The notes below the pieces were generated by a model. The model saw nothing but the letters and a program-made list of their open reading frames with translations, did not search any database and was not told the origin of the DNA. Positions 21,392 to 33,014 of a stretch of 64,000 nt of DNA are shown here, piece by piece (position 1 is the first letter of the stretch; the number at the start of each line of letters is the position of its first letter). This DNA is from PALSA-607 sp963825425 (lineage in GTDB: Bacteria > Actinomycetota > Actinomycetes > Acidothermales > Acidothermaceae). A program made the position numbers and the translations under genes. The stretch is from positions 372,001-436,000 of the forward strand of contig CAWGTF010000011.1 of the NCBI GenBank assembly GCA_963825425.1. The letters are read 5' to 3'.

Positions 21392-21459
21392 CGTCGAGTG
21401 AAGGAATTCGGCGGCTGAATTCGTGCGAGATTATGGCGCGTGAATTCCTTCACTCGACG
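21392..21459. repeat. perfect 18-bp inverted repeat downstream of rpoC
   Basis: CGTCGAGTGAAGGAATTC (21392-21409) is perfectly inverted at 21442-21459. The 32-nt loop contains a further GAATTC. It is more AT-rich than its surroundings and is not followed by a T tract, so it is not a typical terminator. It lies between rpoC and the small membrane protein gene. Confidence 0.85.
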
Positions 21460-21515
21460 CGATGTCCGGGGTGATCGGACGCAGCGTCGCACCGGCCGCG
21501 CATGCAGGGGGATCG

Positions 21516-21950
21516 ATGACGCAGCCGCCGTACGGGCCGGCACCTGAATCCGGGCAGCCTGGCTACGGGCAGCCTGGCTACGGGCCAGCCTGGGTACGGG
21601 CCGCCGCCCGGCTACGGCCCACCGCCCGGCTACAGTCCACCGCCCGGCTATGGCTACGGCTATCCCGCGCCGCCGTCCACCGAGGGCAATGCGATCGCCG
21701 CGCTGATCTTGGCGATCGCGAGCTTCCTGGTGTGCCCGATCATCCCTGCCATCATCGCGTTGGTGCTCGCCGGCTCCGCCAAGCGCAACATCCTCGCGTC
21801 TGGCGGCGCCAAGCAGGGCCTGGGCATGGTCACCGCAGCCAAGATCGTCGCGTGGGCCAACATCGTGGTGGTGACGCTCTTCGTCATCGTCGCGATCGTT
21901 GGGGTGGTGGCCGTCGGGCACAGCAGGTCGGGGTGTCGACGGGTAGCTAG
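21516..21950 (+). CDS. DUF4190-type small membrane protein with Pro/Gly/Tyr-rich N-terminus
   Basis: Starts MTQPPYGPAPESGQPGYGQP with repeated PGYG units (~40 residues). Then STEGNAIAALILAIASFLVCPIIPAIIALVLAG and a second hydrophobic helix form the two-helix DUF4190 layout. A cytoplasmic Pro/Gly/Tyr-rich arm before this domain is common in actinobacteria; the function is unknown. An extra base near 21585 (GGGCAG to GGGCCAG) breaks the repeat arm, and another near 21925 affects the last residues; the end at 21950 gives GVSTGS. The ATG at 21516 follows AGGGGG. Confidence 0.75.
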   Translation: MTQPPYGPAPESGQPGYGQPGYGPAWVRAAARLRPTARLQSTARLWLRLSRAAVHRGQCDRRADLGDRELPGVPDHPCHHRVGARRLRQAQHPRVWRRQAGPGHGHRSQDRRVGQHRGGDALRHRRDRWGGGRRAQQVGVSTGS

Positions 21951-22002
21951 CCGTTTCGCCGCGCTGGCCCTGACCCAAGGCCTACCTCAGGCCCACCCGG
22001 TT

Positions 22003-22031
22003 TTGACCTACGCCGACGGGGTGGGTAATCT
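22003..22031 (+). promoter_or_regulatory. promoter of rpsL/rpsG/fusA/tuf
   Basis: TTGACC (22003-22008), a 17-nt spacer and TAATCT (22026-22031), about 215 nt before rpsL. It is one of the best SigA-like matches in the window. The ~210-nt leader has no gene; it contains an inverted segment around CGATCCGAGTATTCGGCGGATCG (about 22120-22145, written here only as its ends CGATCCG and CGGATCG). Confidence 0.7.
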
Positions 22032-22245
22032 GACTCCTCGTGCCCGGAACTCATCCGGGCCGCTCCTGCGTGCCGTCCGGCTGAGAAGCTGGGTACGGGT
22101 ACGACAGGACAACCACCCTCGATCCGAGTATTCGGCGGATCGGAGCGTGGGCGGGCGACACACCCGACCGCGTGGGTCGGCGATATCGGTACGAATTGGT
22201 ACAGCACCACTACGAGCTAGCTCGCACGGAGACTGAAAGGCGCGC

Positions 22246-22620
22246 ATGCCCACGATCCAACAGCTGGTCCGGAAGGGTCGGCAGGACAAGATCGACAAGA
22301 CCAAGACCCCGGCGCTCAAGGGTTCGCCCCAGCGCCGAGGCGTCTGCACGCGCGTCTACACGACGACTCCGAAGAAGCCGAACTCGGCGCTGCGCAAGGT
22401 GGCCCGCGTCCGGCTGACCAGCGGCATCGAGGTCACGGCCTACATTCCCGGCGTCGGCCACAACCTGCAGGAGCACTCCATCGTGCTCGTGCGTGGTGGC
22501 CGGGTGAAGGACCTGCCCGGCGTCCGCTACAAGATCATCCGCGGTTCGCTCGACACCCAGGGCGTTCGCAACCGCAAGCAGGCGCGTAGCCGCTACGGCG
22601 CGAAGAAGGAGAAGAGCTAG
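22246..22620 (+). CDS. rpsL: 30S ribosomal protein S12
   Basis: A 124-residue S12 at the decoding centre. TTTPKKPNSALRKVARVRL (Lys-43 region) and GGRVKDLPGVRY (Lys-88 region) carry the residues found in streptomycin-sensitive strains. The start PTIQQLVRKGRQ is the family consensus. The stop is followed immediately by the rpsG ATG with no gap. The frame is intact. Confidence 0.99.
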   Translation: MPTIQQLVRKGRQDKIDKTKTPALKGSPQRRGVCTRVYTTTPKKPNSALRKVARVRLTSGIEVTAYIPGVGHNLQEHSIVLVRGGRVKDLPGVRYKIIRGSLDTQGVRNRKQARSRYGAKKEKS

Positions 22621-23091
22621 ATGCCCCGCAAGGGTCCAGCCCCCAAGCGCCCCATCATCGTCGACCCGGTCTACGCGTCGCCCCTGGTCACCTCACTGGT
22701 GAACAAGGTGCTGACCAACGGCAAGCGGTCGCTCGCTGAGCGCATCGTCTACGGCGCCCTCGAGGGCTGCCGCACCAAGACCGGCACCGACCCGGTGATC
22801 ACGCTGAAGCGCGCGCTCGACAACGTGCGCCCCACGCTCGAGGTCAAGAGCCGCCGCGTCGGTGGCGCCACCTACCAGGTCCCGATGGAAGTCAAGGGCA
22901 CTCGCGGCGGCACCCTCGCCCTTCGGTGGATCGTCGGCTACTCCAAGGCCCGCCGCGAGAAGACCATGACCGAGCGCCTGATGAACGAGCTCCTCGACGC
23001 CAGCAACGGCCTCGGTGCGAGCGTCAAGCGGCGCGAAGACACCCACAAGATGGCCGAGTCGAACAAGGCCTTTGCTCACTACCGCTGGTAG
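22621..23091 (+). CDS. rpsG: 30S ribosomal protein S7
   Basis: A 156-residue S7 that nucleates assembly of the small-subunit head. It starts MPRKGPAPKRPIIVDPVY and ends NKAFAHYRW, both standard. Its ribosome site (AAGGAGAAGAG) lies inside the end of rpsL, so the two are coupled. The last seven codons plus stop are repeated 29 nt downstream. The frame is intact. Confidence 0.99.
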   Translation: MPRKGPAPKRPIIVDPVYASPLVTSLVNKVLTNGKRSLAERIVYGALEGCRTKTGTDPVITLKRALDNVRPTLEVKSRRVGGATYQVPMEVKGTRGGTLALRWIVGYSKARREKTMTERLMNELLDASNGLGASVKRREDTHKMAESNKAFAHYRW

Positions 23092-23119
23092 TGAGTGCCT
23101 TCGCGCACTACCGCTGGTA
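23068..23119 (+). repeat. duplication of the rpsG 3' end
   Basis: Bases 23068-23090 (last seven codons AFAHYRW and start of the stop) recur at 23097-23119 with 21 of 23 identities. Both changes (TTT/TTC, GCT/GCG) are synonymous, and the stop changes TAG to TAA. Copy 2 lies 29 nt on, so it is in the +2 frame relative to rpsG. Confidence 0.8.
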
Positions 23120-23165
23120 AGTCACAACAGACCCGAAGAAACAGAGAAGGAAGTAGCTCAACAAA

Positions 23166-25265
<2,100 letters not shown>

Positions 25266-25345
25266 TCGCAGCGGTTAATCCCGCGCTACCCCATCCAAAT
25301 CCGGCACATCGTACGGCGAAGCAATCCGTCCTCAAGGAGCATCCA

Positions 25346-26539
<1,194 letters not shown>

Positions 26540-26546
26540 CGAGCGA

Positions 26547-26578
26547 CGGCGGCCGGGGACGCAGAGCCCCGGCCGCCG
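26547..26578 (+). terminator. terminator after tuf
   Basis: A perfect 12-bp GC stem (CGGCGGCCGGGG, 26547-26558, with 26567-26578) and an 8-nt loop. Only AACCTTGT follows, a weak U tract, as is usual for actinobacterial terminators. Confidence 0.8.
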
Positions 26579-26665
26579 AACCTTGTAAGTAGCAGCAGCT
26601 CGATTGCACAGCAAGCAGTAGTTCAGGAACTCCGGTCGCAGCACGAACGAACAGACAGGACCACC

Positions 26666-26974
26666 ATGGCGGGACAGAAGATCCGCATCAGGCTCAAGGC
26701 CTACGACCACGAGGTCATCGACAGCTCGGCGCGCAAGATCGTCGAGACGGTGACTCGCACTGGTGCGCAGGTTGCTGGCCCGGTGCCGCTGCCGACGGAG
26801 AAGAACATCTACTGCGTGATCCGTTCGCCCCACAAGTACAAGGACAGCCGCGAGCACTTCGAGATGCGCACCCACAAGCGGCTCATCGACATCCTCGATC
26901 CGACCCCGAAGACAGTCGACTCGCTCATGCGGCTCGACCTGCCCGCGGGTGTCGACATCGAGATCAAGCTGTAA
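26666..26974 (+). CDS. rpsJ: 30S ribosomal protein S10
   Basis: A 102-residue S10 (start AGQKIRIRLKAYDHEVID, then TGAQVAGPVPLPTEKNIY). It is a head protein of the small subunit and the NusE partner of NusB and NusG in transcription. It opens the S10 operon and follows the tuf terminator by ~90 nt; no clear promoter was found by eye in that gap. ATG after ACAGGACC. The frame is intact. Confidence 0.98.
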   Translation: MAGQKIRIRLKAYDHEVIDSSARKIVETVTRTGAQVAGPVPLPTEKNIYCVIRSPHKYKDSREHFEMRTHKRLIDILDPTPKTVDSLMRLDLPAGVDIEIKL

Positions 26975-26990
26975 GAGGACGCATCTCGAC

Positions 26991-27641
26991 ATGGCTAAGC
27001 AGATCAAGGGCGTGCTGGGCGAGAAGCTCGGCATGACGCAGGTCTTCGACGACGCAGGCCGGATCGTTCCGGTCACCGTCGTCCAGGCCGGACCTTGCGT
27101 TGTCACGCAGGTCCGGACCGCGGACGTCGATGGCTACTCCGCCGTCCAGCTTGCGTACGGCGCGGTCGACCCGCGCAGGGTGAACAAGCCCGAAGCCGGG
27201 CACTTCCGCAAGGCTGGCGTGCCACCGCGTCGCTACCTCATCGAGCTGCGGACGAACGACGCTTCGGAGTACACGCTCGGCCAGGAGGTCACGGTCGACG
27301 TGTTCACCGCCGGCCAGAAGGTCGACGTCGTCGGCACCAGCAAGGGCAAGGGCTTCGCCGGCGTCATGAAGAAGCACAACTTCAAGGGCCTGTCGAGCTC
27401 GCACGGCACCCAGCGCAAGCACCGTTCGCCGGGTTCGATCGGCGCGTGCGCGACCCCGAGCCGGGTGTTCAAGGGCATGAAGATGTCCGGTCGCATGGGT
27501 GGCCTGCGCACCACGACGCAGAACCTGACCGTGCACGCGGTCGACACCGAGGCGAACCTGATCCTGGTCAAGGGCGCCGTTCCTGGTGCCGCCGGCCGGA
27601 TGGTCTTCGTCCACACCGCAGCGAAGGGTGGTGCCGTATGA
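26991..27641 (+). CDS. rplC: 50S ribosomal protein L3
   Basis: A 217-residue L3 near the peptidyl transferase centre. KGVLGEKLGMTQVFDD at the start, then SKGKGFAGVMKKHNFKGLSSSHGTQRKHR and GMKMSGRMGG (the loop reaching the A site), are conserved. The ATG at 26991 is preceded by AAGAGGA. The stop overlaps the rplD start as ATGA. The frame is intact. Confidence 0.98.
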   Translation: MAKQIKGVLGEKLGMTQVFDDAGRIVPVTVVQAGPCVVTQVRTADVDGYSAVQLAYGAVDPRRVNKPEAGHFRKAGVPPRRYLIELRTNDASEYTLGQEVTVDVFTAGQKVDVVGTSKGKGFAGVMKKHNFKGLSSSHGTQRKHRSPGSIGACATPSRVFKGMKMSGRMGGLRTTTQNLTVHAVDTEANLILVKGAVPGAAGRMVFVHTAAKGGAV

Positions 27642-28304
27642 CCGCCGTGACGATCGCCGGTACCTCGCGCACCGTCGAGCTGCCAGCCGAGGTCTTCGAC
27701 GTCCAGGTCAACATCCCGTTGATCCACCAAGTCGTGGTCGCGCAGCTCGCTGCCGCTCGCCAGGGCACGCACGACGCGAAGACCCGTGGCGAGGTCTCTG
27801 GTGGCGGTCGCAAGCCGTACCGCCAGAAGGGCACCGGCCGCGCCCGCCAGGGCTCGACGCGCGCGCCGCAGTTCGCCGGCGGTGGCGTCGCACACGGTCC
27901 GAACCCGCGCAACTACGAGCAGCGGACGCCGAAGAAGATGAAGGCCGCCGCCCTGCGTGGTGCCTTGTCGGATCGCGCCCGCGGCGGCCGGTTGCACGTG
28001 CTGCCGGGATTCGGTGAGGGCGAAGCGCCCGTCGACCAAGTCGGCGCTTGCCGCACTGGCAGCGGTCGTGACCGGTGACCAGCACCGTGTGCTGATCGTG
28101 CTCGAGCGCGGCGACGACCTGACCTGGAAGAGCCTGCGCAACGTCGGCGGCGTGCACCTGCTCGTCGAGGACCAGCTCAACACCTACGACGTGCTGGTTT
28201 CCGACGACGTGGTGTTCACCGAGGGTGCGCTGCAGACCTATGTGAAGCGCGCCACCGGCGCGGCTGCAGACAGCGCAAGTGAAACTGCGGAGGACGCGAC
28301 ATGA
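27638..28304 (+). CDS. rplD: 50S ribosomal protein L4
   Basis: A ~221-residue L4 lining the exit tunnel. The loop GGGRKPYRQKGTGRARQGSTRAPQF-type region (near residues 50-75), then the C-terminal Rossmann-like part (TWKSLRNVGGVHLLVEDQLNTYDVLVSDDVVFTEGAL in segments), are conserved. An extra base near 28030 (GCGCCG to GCGCCCG) breaks the frame between GEGEAP and STKSALAALA. It overlaps rplC and rplW by ATGA at either end. L4 autoregulates the S10 operon in E. coli; whether it does here is not visible. Confidence 0.95.
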
Positions 28305-28597
28305 TCCCCGACCCGCGCGACGTGCTCTACGCGCCGCTCATCTCGGAGAAGAGCTACGGCTTGCTCGACGAGAACAAGTACACGTTCCTGGTCGACCCCG
28401 ACGCCAACAAGAGCGAGATCAAGATCGCCGTGGAGAAGGTCTTCGGCGTGAAGGTCACCGACGTCAACACGATGAACCGCAAGGGCAAGCGCAAGCGCAC
28501 TCGCGGCGGATTCGGCAAGCGCAAGGACACCAAGCGGGCAATCGTGACGCTGGTGGCTGGCGACCGCATCGACATCTTCGGCGGTCCGGTCTCCTGA
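28301..28597 (+). CDS. rplW: 50S ribosomal protein L23
   Basis: A 98-residue L23 at the tunnel exit, the docking site for SRP and trigger factor. It reads DPRDVLYAPLISEKSY ... KYTFLVDPDANKSEIKIAVE ... NRKGKRKRTRGG. The ATG overlaps the rplD stop. The frame is intact. Confidence 0.98.
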   Translation: MIPDPRDVLYAPLISEKSYGLLDENKYTFLVDPDANKSEIKIAVEKVFGVKVTDVNTMNRKGKRKRTRGGFGKRKDTKRAIVTLVAGDRIDIFGGPVS

Positions 28598-28637
28598 CCG
28601 GCCGCGACGACCATTGATGAGCTGAAGGAAAGAAGCG

Positions 28638-29474
28638 ATGGGTATCCGCAAGTTCAAGCCGACGACCTCCGGTCGCCGTGGCGCCAGCGTCGCCGACTTC
28701 GTCGAGATCACTCGTACGGTGCCGGAGAAGTCGCTGGTGCGGCCGCTGCATTCCAAGGGTGGTCGCAACGTGCACGGCCGGGTCACGGTGCGCCACCAAG
28801 GTGGCGGTCACAAGCGTGCCTACCGGCTCATCGACTTCCGTCGTGACGACAAGGACGGCGTGCCCGCCAAGGTCGCGCACATCGAGTACGACCCGAACCG
28901 CACTGCGCGGATCGCGCTGCTGCACTACGCGGACGGCGAGAAGCGCTACATCATCGCGCCGGCCCGGCTCCAGCAGGGCGACGTCGTCGAGGCCGGTCCG
29001 AGTAGTGACATCAAGCCCGGCAACACCCTGCCGTTGCGCAACATCCCGGTCGGCACCGTCGTCCACGCGATTGAGCTTCGGCCCGGTGGCGGGGCGAAGA
29101 TCGCCCGCTCGGCCGGCACCAGTGTTCAGCTCGTGGCCAAGGAAGGCGCTTACGCGCAGTTGCGCATGCCGTCCGGTGAGATCCGCAACGTCGACGTGCG
29201 CTGCCGGGCAACCGTCGGCGAGGTCGGCAATGCCGAGCAGTCGAACATCAACTGGGGCAAGGCCGGCCGCATGCGCTGGAAGGGCAAGCGCCCGACCGTC
29301 CGCGGTGTCGCGATGAACCCTGTTGACCACCCGCTCGGTGGTGGCGAAGGCAAGTCCTCCGGCGGCCGGCACCCGGTCAGCCCGTGGGGTCAGCCCGAAG
29401 GCCGCACCCGTCACCCCAACAAGGCGAGCGACAAACTCATCGTCCGCCGTCGCAAGTCCAACAAGAAGCGCTAG
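28638..29474 (+). CDS. rplB: 50S ribosomal protein L2
   Basis: A 278-residue L2, required for subunit association and peptidyl transfer. Start MGIRKFKPTTSGRRGASV; C-terminal GVAMNPVDHPLGGGEGKSSGGRHPVSPWG carries the conserved catalytic-centre histidine. GAAAGAAG precedes the ATG. The frame is intact. Confidence 0.99.
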   Translation: MGIRKFKPTTSGRRGASVADFVEITRTVPEKSLVRPLHSKGGRNVHGRVTVRHQGGGHKRAYRLIDFRRDDKDGVPAKVAHIEYDPNRTARIALLHYADGEKRYIIAPARLQQGDVVEAGPSSDIKPGNTLPLRNIPVGTVVHAIELRPGGGAKIARSAGTSVQLVAKEGAYAQLRMPSGEIRNVDVRCRATVGEVGNAEQSNINWGKAGRMRWKGKRPTVRGVAMNPVDHPLGGGEGKSSGGRHPVSPWGQPEGRTRHPNKASDKLIVRRRKSNKKR

Positions 29475-29486
29475 GAGTTCCCCGCG

Positions 29487-29768
29487 ATGCCGCGCAGCCT
29501 GAAGAAGGGACCCTTCGTCGACGACCACCTCCAAAAGAAGGTGGACGTTCAGAACACGAAGGGCACCAAGAACGTCATCAAGACGTGGTCACGCCGCTCG
29601 ATGATCGTGCCCGACATGCTCGGTCACACCATCGCGGTGCACGACGGGCGCAAGCATGTGCCGGTGTTCGTGACCGAGTCGATGGTGGGTCACAAGCTGG
29701 GCGAGTTCGCGCCGACTCGGACGTTTCGCGGTCACGTGAAGGACGATCGGAGAGCTCGTCGTGGCTAA
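29487..29768 (+). CDS. rpsS: 30S ribosomal protein S19
   Basis: A 93-residue S19 that pairs with S13 in the small-subunit head (PRSLKKGPFVDDHLQKKV ... HDGRKHVPVFVTESMVGHKLGEFAPTRTF). Its stop lies 8 nt inside the next gene, so translation of rplV is coupled. The frame is intact. Confidence 0.97.
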   Translation: MPRSLKKGPFVDDHLQKKVDVQNTKGTKNVIKTWSRRSMIVPDMLGHTIAVHDGRKHVPVFVTESMVGHKLGEFAPTRTFRGHVKDDRRARRG

Positions 29769-30622
29769 CACACCGACTCTCAACACGACCGGCCCGATCG
29801 TTCGCGCGCAGGCGAAGCTGCGCTATTCGACGGTGACGCCGATGAAGGCCCGCCGCGTCGTTGACCTGGTTCGTGGACTGCCGGCCGACGAAGCGTTGTC
29901 GATCCTGCGGTTCACCCCGCAGTCGGCCAGCGAGCCGGTCTACAAGGTGCTCGAGAGCGCGATCGCCAACGCCCGATACACCGCGGGTCTGCGTCAGGAG
30001 CGCGTCGACGTCGAGGACCTCGTGGTGTCGGCGGCGTACGTCGATGAAGGTCCGACGATGAAGCGGTTCCGGCCACGCGCACAGGGTCGCGCGTATCGGA
30101 TCCGCAAGCGGACCAGCCACATCACCATCGAGGTCGAGTCGTGGTCGGCCGAGATCGAGACGCTGGCCACCAAGCGTTCGGTGCCGAAGCGGGTCAAGAC
30201 GCCGATCGTGCGGATCGCCCCGACGCCACGAGTGCGTGCCGTTCAGGAGCCGACCCCCGTCGTCGCTGCCGAAGCCGGCGAAGAAGACCGCGGAGCCGAA
30301 GGCGACAGGTGTCGCGGCGAAGAAGACGACTGAGGCAGCGAGTGTGGCTGAGGTCGAGTCGCCTGAGGTCGAGGCGGTCGAGACCGTGAAGCCAGCGAAG
30401 AAGACCGCGGCGGCACATGACCACGATCACGACCACGATCACGACCACGATCACGACCACGATGCACCCGAGGCAGCCAAGCCGGCGAAGAAGGTGGCGG
30501 CCAAGAAGGCGCCCGCAGCGGTTGCGCAGCCGGCCAAGACCGTAACGCCGGCGAAGAAGGCTGCCGCCAAGAAAGCTGCGCCCCCGAAGGCCAGCGACGA
30601 TGGAAAGGAAGGGACCCGCTAG
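29761..30622 (+). CDS. rplV: 50S ribosomal protein L22 with long Lys/Ala- and His/Asp-rich tail
   Basis: The first ~120 residues are a normal L22 (PIVRAQAKLRYSTVTPMKAR, then the tunnel loop near RPRAQGRAYRIRKRTSHIT). The protein then continues for ~165 residues: KPAKKTAEPKATGVAAKKT, an acidic stretch, KPAKKTAAA, eight His-Asp pairs (30416-30463), and KPAKKVAAKKAPAAVA-type repeats. An extra base near 30285 puts the tail in the next frame; after correction it runs into TAG 30620-30622, which overlaps the rpsC GTG. The tail looks like histone H1-type basic repeats plus a metal-binding run. GTG start inside the end of rpsS. Confidence 0.88.
30416..30463 (+). repeat. 12-nt tandem repeat coding (His-Asp)8 in L22
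   Basis: Four units of a 12-nt sequence (GACCACGATCAC phase) encode HDHD each, 16 residues in all, with perfect or near-perfect nucleotide identity between units. Such a tract can expand or contract by slippage. Confidence 0.9.
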
Positions 30623-31659
30623 TGGGCCAGAAGGTCAACCCGCACGGGTTCCGGCTCGGCATCACCACCGAATTCAAGAGCCGGTGGTATGCCGACAAGC
30701 TGTACCGGGATTACGTGAAAGAAGACGTCGCCATTCGCCGCATGATGGCGAAGGGCATGGAGCGCGCAGGCATCTCGCGCGTCGAGATCGAGCGCACTCG
30801 TGATCGGGTTCGCGTCGACATCCACACCGCACGTCCAGGCATTGTGATCGGACGCCGTGGTGCAGAGGCCGACCGGATTCGTGGCGACCTCGAGAAGCTG
30901 ACCAGCAAGCAGGTGCAGCTGAACATCCTCGAGGTGAAGAACCCGGAGATCGACGCGCAGCTTGTCGCGCAGGGTGTCGCTGAGCAGCTCACGCAGCGGG
31001 TGTCTTTCCGTCGCGCGATGCGCAAGGCCATGCAGAGCGCGATGAAGTCTGGCGCCAAGGGCATCCGGGTTCAGGTATCCGGTCGCCTCGGCGGCGCGGA
31101 GATGAGCCGGACCGAGTTCTACCGCGAGGGTCGCGTGCCGCTGCACACCCTGCGGGCCGACATCGACTACGGCTTCTACGAGGCACGCACCACGTTCGGC
31201 CGCATCGGCGTCAAGGTCTGGATCTACAAGGGTGACGTCGTGGTCGGGCGCCCCGAGTACGAGGCCGGCGCTATCCCCGGCCGGATCCCGCCGCGCGCTC
31301 CCGTGGGTCGTCCGGTTCGCGCGCCGCGTGCGGCCCGCCCGGTTCGCGAGGCAATCCCAGCAGCGGTCGAAACGGTCGAAGTGCTCGATCGCGAGCCCAC
31401 CGACGTCGAGCCAGCGGTCGTCGAGTCGGACGTCGCCCCGTCGATCGCCGACGAGGCACCTGTTGTTGAGGCAGCCTGTTGTTGAGGCACCTGTCGTTGA
31501 GGCACCTGTGGCCGAGGCACCCGTGGCCGAAGCGCCGGTGTCTGACGCGCTCGTGGCCGAGGCGACACCGGAGGCCGACGCACCCGCCGTCCCGGCTGAC
31601 TCGACGCGGCTGCAGTTGACTGCAGCCCAATCGCGCCTACGGCCGAAGAGGAGAGCTAG
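30622..31659 (+). CDS. rpsC: 30S ribosomal protein S3 with extended acidic tail
   Basis: GTG 30622 overlaps the rplV TAG. The core of ~215 residues is standard: GQKVNPHGFRLGITTEFKSR, the KH motif GIVIGRRGAEADRIRG, and MRKAMQSAMKSGAKGIRVQV. A Pro/Arg-rich linker and a tail rich in EAPV repeats (VVEAPVVEAPVAEAPVAEAP) follow. Frameshifts near 31475 (+1) and ~31635 bring the reading back to the original frame, where PTAEEES ends at TAG 31657-31659, 2 nt before rplP. If the indels are errors, S3 is ~345 residues, well above the usual 230-280. S3 forms the mRNA entry helicase with S4 and S5. Confidence 0.93.
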
Positions 31660-31661
31660 TC

Positions 31662-32084
31662 ATGCTGGTTCCTCGCAGGGTCAAGCACCGCAAGCAGCAT
31701 CACCCGGGCCGCACCGGCGCTGCGACCGGTGGCACGCGTATCGCTTTCGGCGAGTTCGGTATTCAGGCGTTGGAGCCGGCGTACGTCACCAACCGCCAGA
31801 TCGAGTCCGCGCGTATCGCGATGACCCGCCACATCAAGCGCGGTGGCAAGGTCTGGATCAACATCTTCCCGGACCGACCGATCACCAAGAAGCCGGCCGA
31901 GACCCGCATGGGTTCCGGTAAGGGTTCACCGGAGTGGTGGATCGCCAACGTCAAGCCCGGCCGAGTCATGTTCGAACTGGCTGGGGTTCCCGAGCCGATC
32001 GCCCGTGAGGCGATGCGGCGCGCCATGCACAAGCTGCCGATGAAGTGCCGGTTCGTCCGGCGCGAGATCGGGGAGGCGTCATGA
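31662..32084 (+). CDS. rplP: 50S ribosomal protein L16
   Basis: A 140-residue L16 at the A-site/CP region. MLVPRRVKHRKQHHPG, then FGEFGIQALEPAYVTNRQIE and FPDRPITKKPAETRMGSGKGSPEWW, are consensus. Preceded by GAGGAGAG. Overlaps rpmC by ATGA. The frame is intact. Confidence 0.98.
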   Translation: MLVPRRVKHRKQHHPGRTGAATGGTRIAFGEFGIQALEPAYVTNRQIESARIAMTRHIKRGGKVWINIFPDRPITKKPAETRMGSGKGSPEWWIANVKPGRVMFELAGVPEPIAREAMRRAMHKLPMKCRFVRREIGEAS

Positions 32085-32305
32085 CCACCGCAAACGACCT
32101 GCGCACACTCGAGAACGACGAGCTTGTCACCAAGCTGCACGAGGCGAAGGACGAGCTGTTCAAGCTGCGGTTCCAGTACGCCTCGGGCCAGCTGGAAAGT
32201 CACGGCCGGTTGAACTCGGTACGCAAGGAAATCGCTCGCATCTACACGGTCATGCGTGAGATCGAGCTCGGCATCACCATCAAGAGCGACGAGGATGTGG
32301 CATGA
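32081..32305 (+). CDS. rpmC: 50S ribosomal protein L29
   Basis: A 74-residue two-helix protein near the tunnel exit (DLRTLENDELVTKLHEAKDELFKLRFQ, then NSVRKEIARIYTVMREIE). ATG 32081 overlaps the rplP stop and its own stop overlaps the rpsQ start, both as ATGA. The frame is intact. Confidence 0.97.
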   Translation: MTTANDLRTLENDELVTKLHEAKDELFKLRFQYASGQLESHGRLNSVRKEIARIYTVMREIELGITIKSDEDVA

Positions 32306-32602
32306 GCGACAAGGCCGTGTGAAGCGACGCCGAAGGCGGGCGACGCCGACGAGAAGCGCGGCTTCCGCAAGACCCGTGAGGGACTCGTGATCAGCGACAA
32401 GATGGAGAAGACCGTCGTGGTCGCGGTCGAGGACCGGGTCAAGCACCCCCTGTACGGCAAGGTTCTGCGCCGCACCAGCAAGTTGCATGCTCACGACGAG
32501 TCAGGCGCTGCGACCGGCGACCGGGTGCTGCTCATGGAGACGCGCCCGCTGTCCGCCACGAAGCGCTGGCGTGTCGTCGAGATCCTCGAAAAAGCCAAGT
32601 AA
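32302..32602 (+). CDS. rpsQ: 30S ribosomal protein S17
   Basis: OB-fold 16S-binding protein (REGLVISDKMEKTVVVAVEDRVKHPLYGKVLRRT in segments, ending VVEILEKAK). The start codon at 32302 overlaps rpmC. An extra T near 32322 (GTGGAA to GTGTGAA) creates an early stop after MSDKAV; reading past it continues EATPKAGDADEKRGFRKTR into the conserved core. Corrected length ~99 residues with a ~25-residue actinobacterial N-terminal extension. Confidence 0.95.
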
Positions 32603-32642
32603 GCCCCAGCAAGCCCAGGCAATTTAAGGACCGGGAGTCACA

Positions 32643-33011
32643 GTGATTCAGCAGGAGTCGCGACTGCGCGTCGCCGACAACACGGGTGCCAAGGAGATCT
32701 TGTGCATCCGCGTGCTCGGAGGCTCGGGCCGACGCTACGCGCGAATCGGCGACGTCATCGTGGCCACCGTCAAGGACGCGTTGCCGGGTGCGGGCGTGAA
32801 GAAGGGCGACGTCGTCAAGGCGGTCGTCGTGCGTACTGTGAAAGAGCGTCGGCGTCCCGACGGTTCGTACATCAAGTTTGACGAGAATGCCGCAGTCCTG
32901 ATCAAGGACGGCGGCGACCCGCGTGGAACGCGCATCTTCGGCCCGGTCGGCCGCGAGCTGCGCGAGAAGAAGTTCATGCGGATCATCTCGCTGGCTCCGG
33001 AGGTGCTGTAA
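32643..33011 (+). CDS. rplN: 50S ribosomal protein L14
   Basis: A 122-residue L14 (VIQQESRLRVADNTGAKEIL, GRRYARIGDVIVATVKDA, FDENAAVLIKDGGDPRGTRIFGP in part) at the subunit interface near L19. It opens the spc block. GTG start after GACCGGGAG. The frame is intact. Confidence 0.99.
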   Translation: MIQQESRLRVADNTGAKEILCIRVLGGSGRRYARIGDVIVATVKDALPGAGVKKGDVVKAVVVRTVKERRRPDGSYIKFDENAAVLIKDGGDPRGTRIFGPVGRELREKKFMRIISLAPEVL

Positions 33012-33014
33012 GTC

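Noticed and set aside
30416..30463. HypB or NikR-like nickel-binding protein
   Set aside because: The His-Asp run is embedded in the tail of L22, without GTPase or ribbon-helix-helix domains.
31440..31485. S3 ending in Cys-Cys at 31485
   Set aside because: The adjacent frame continues the same EAPV repeat, and the original frame resumes with a stop 2 nt before rplP, so the early stop is an indel effect.
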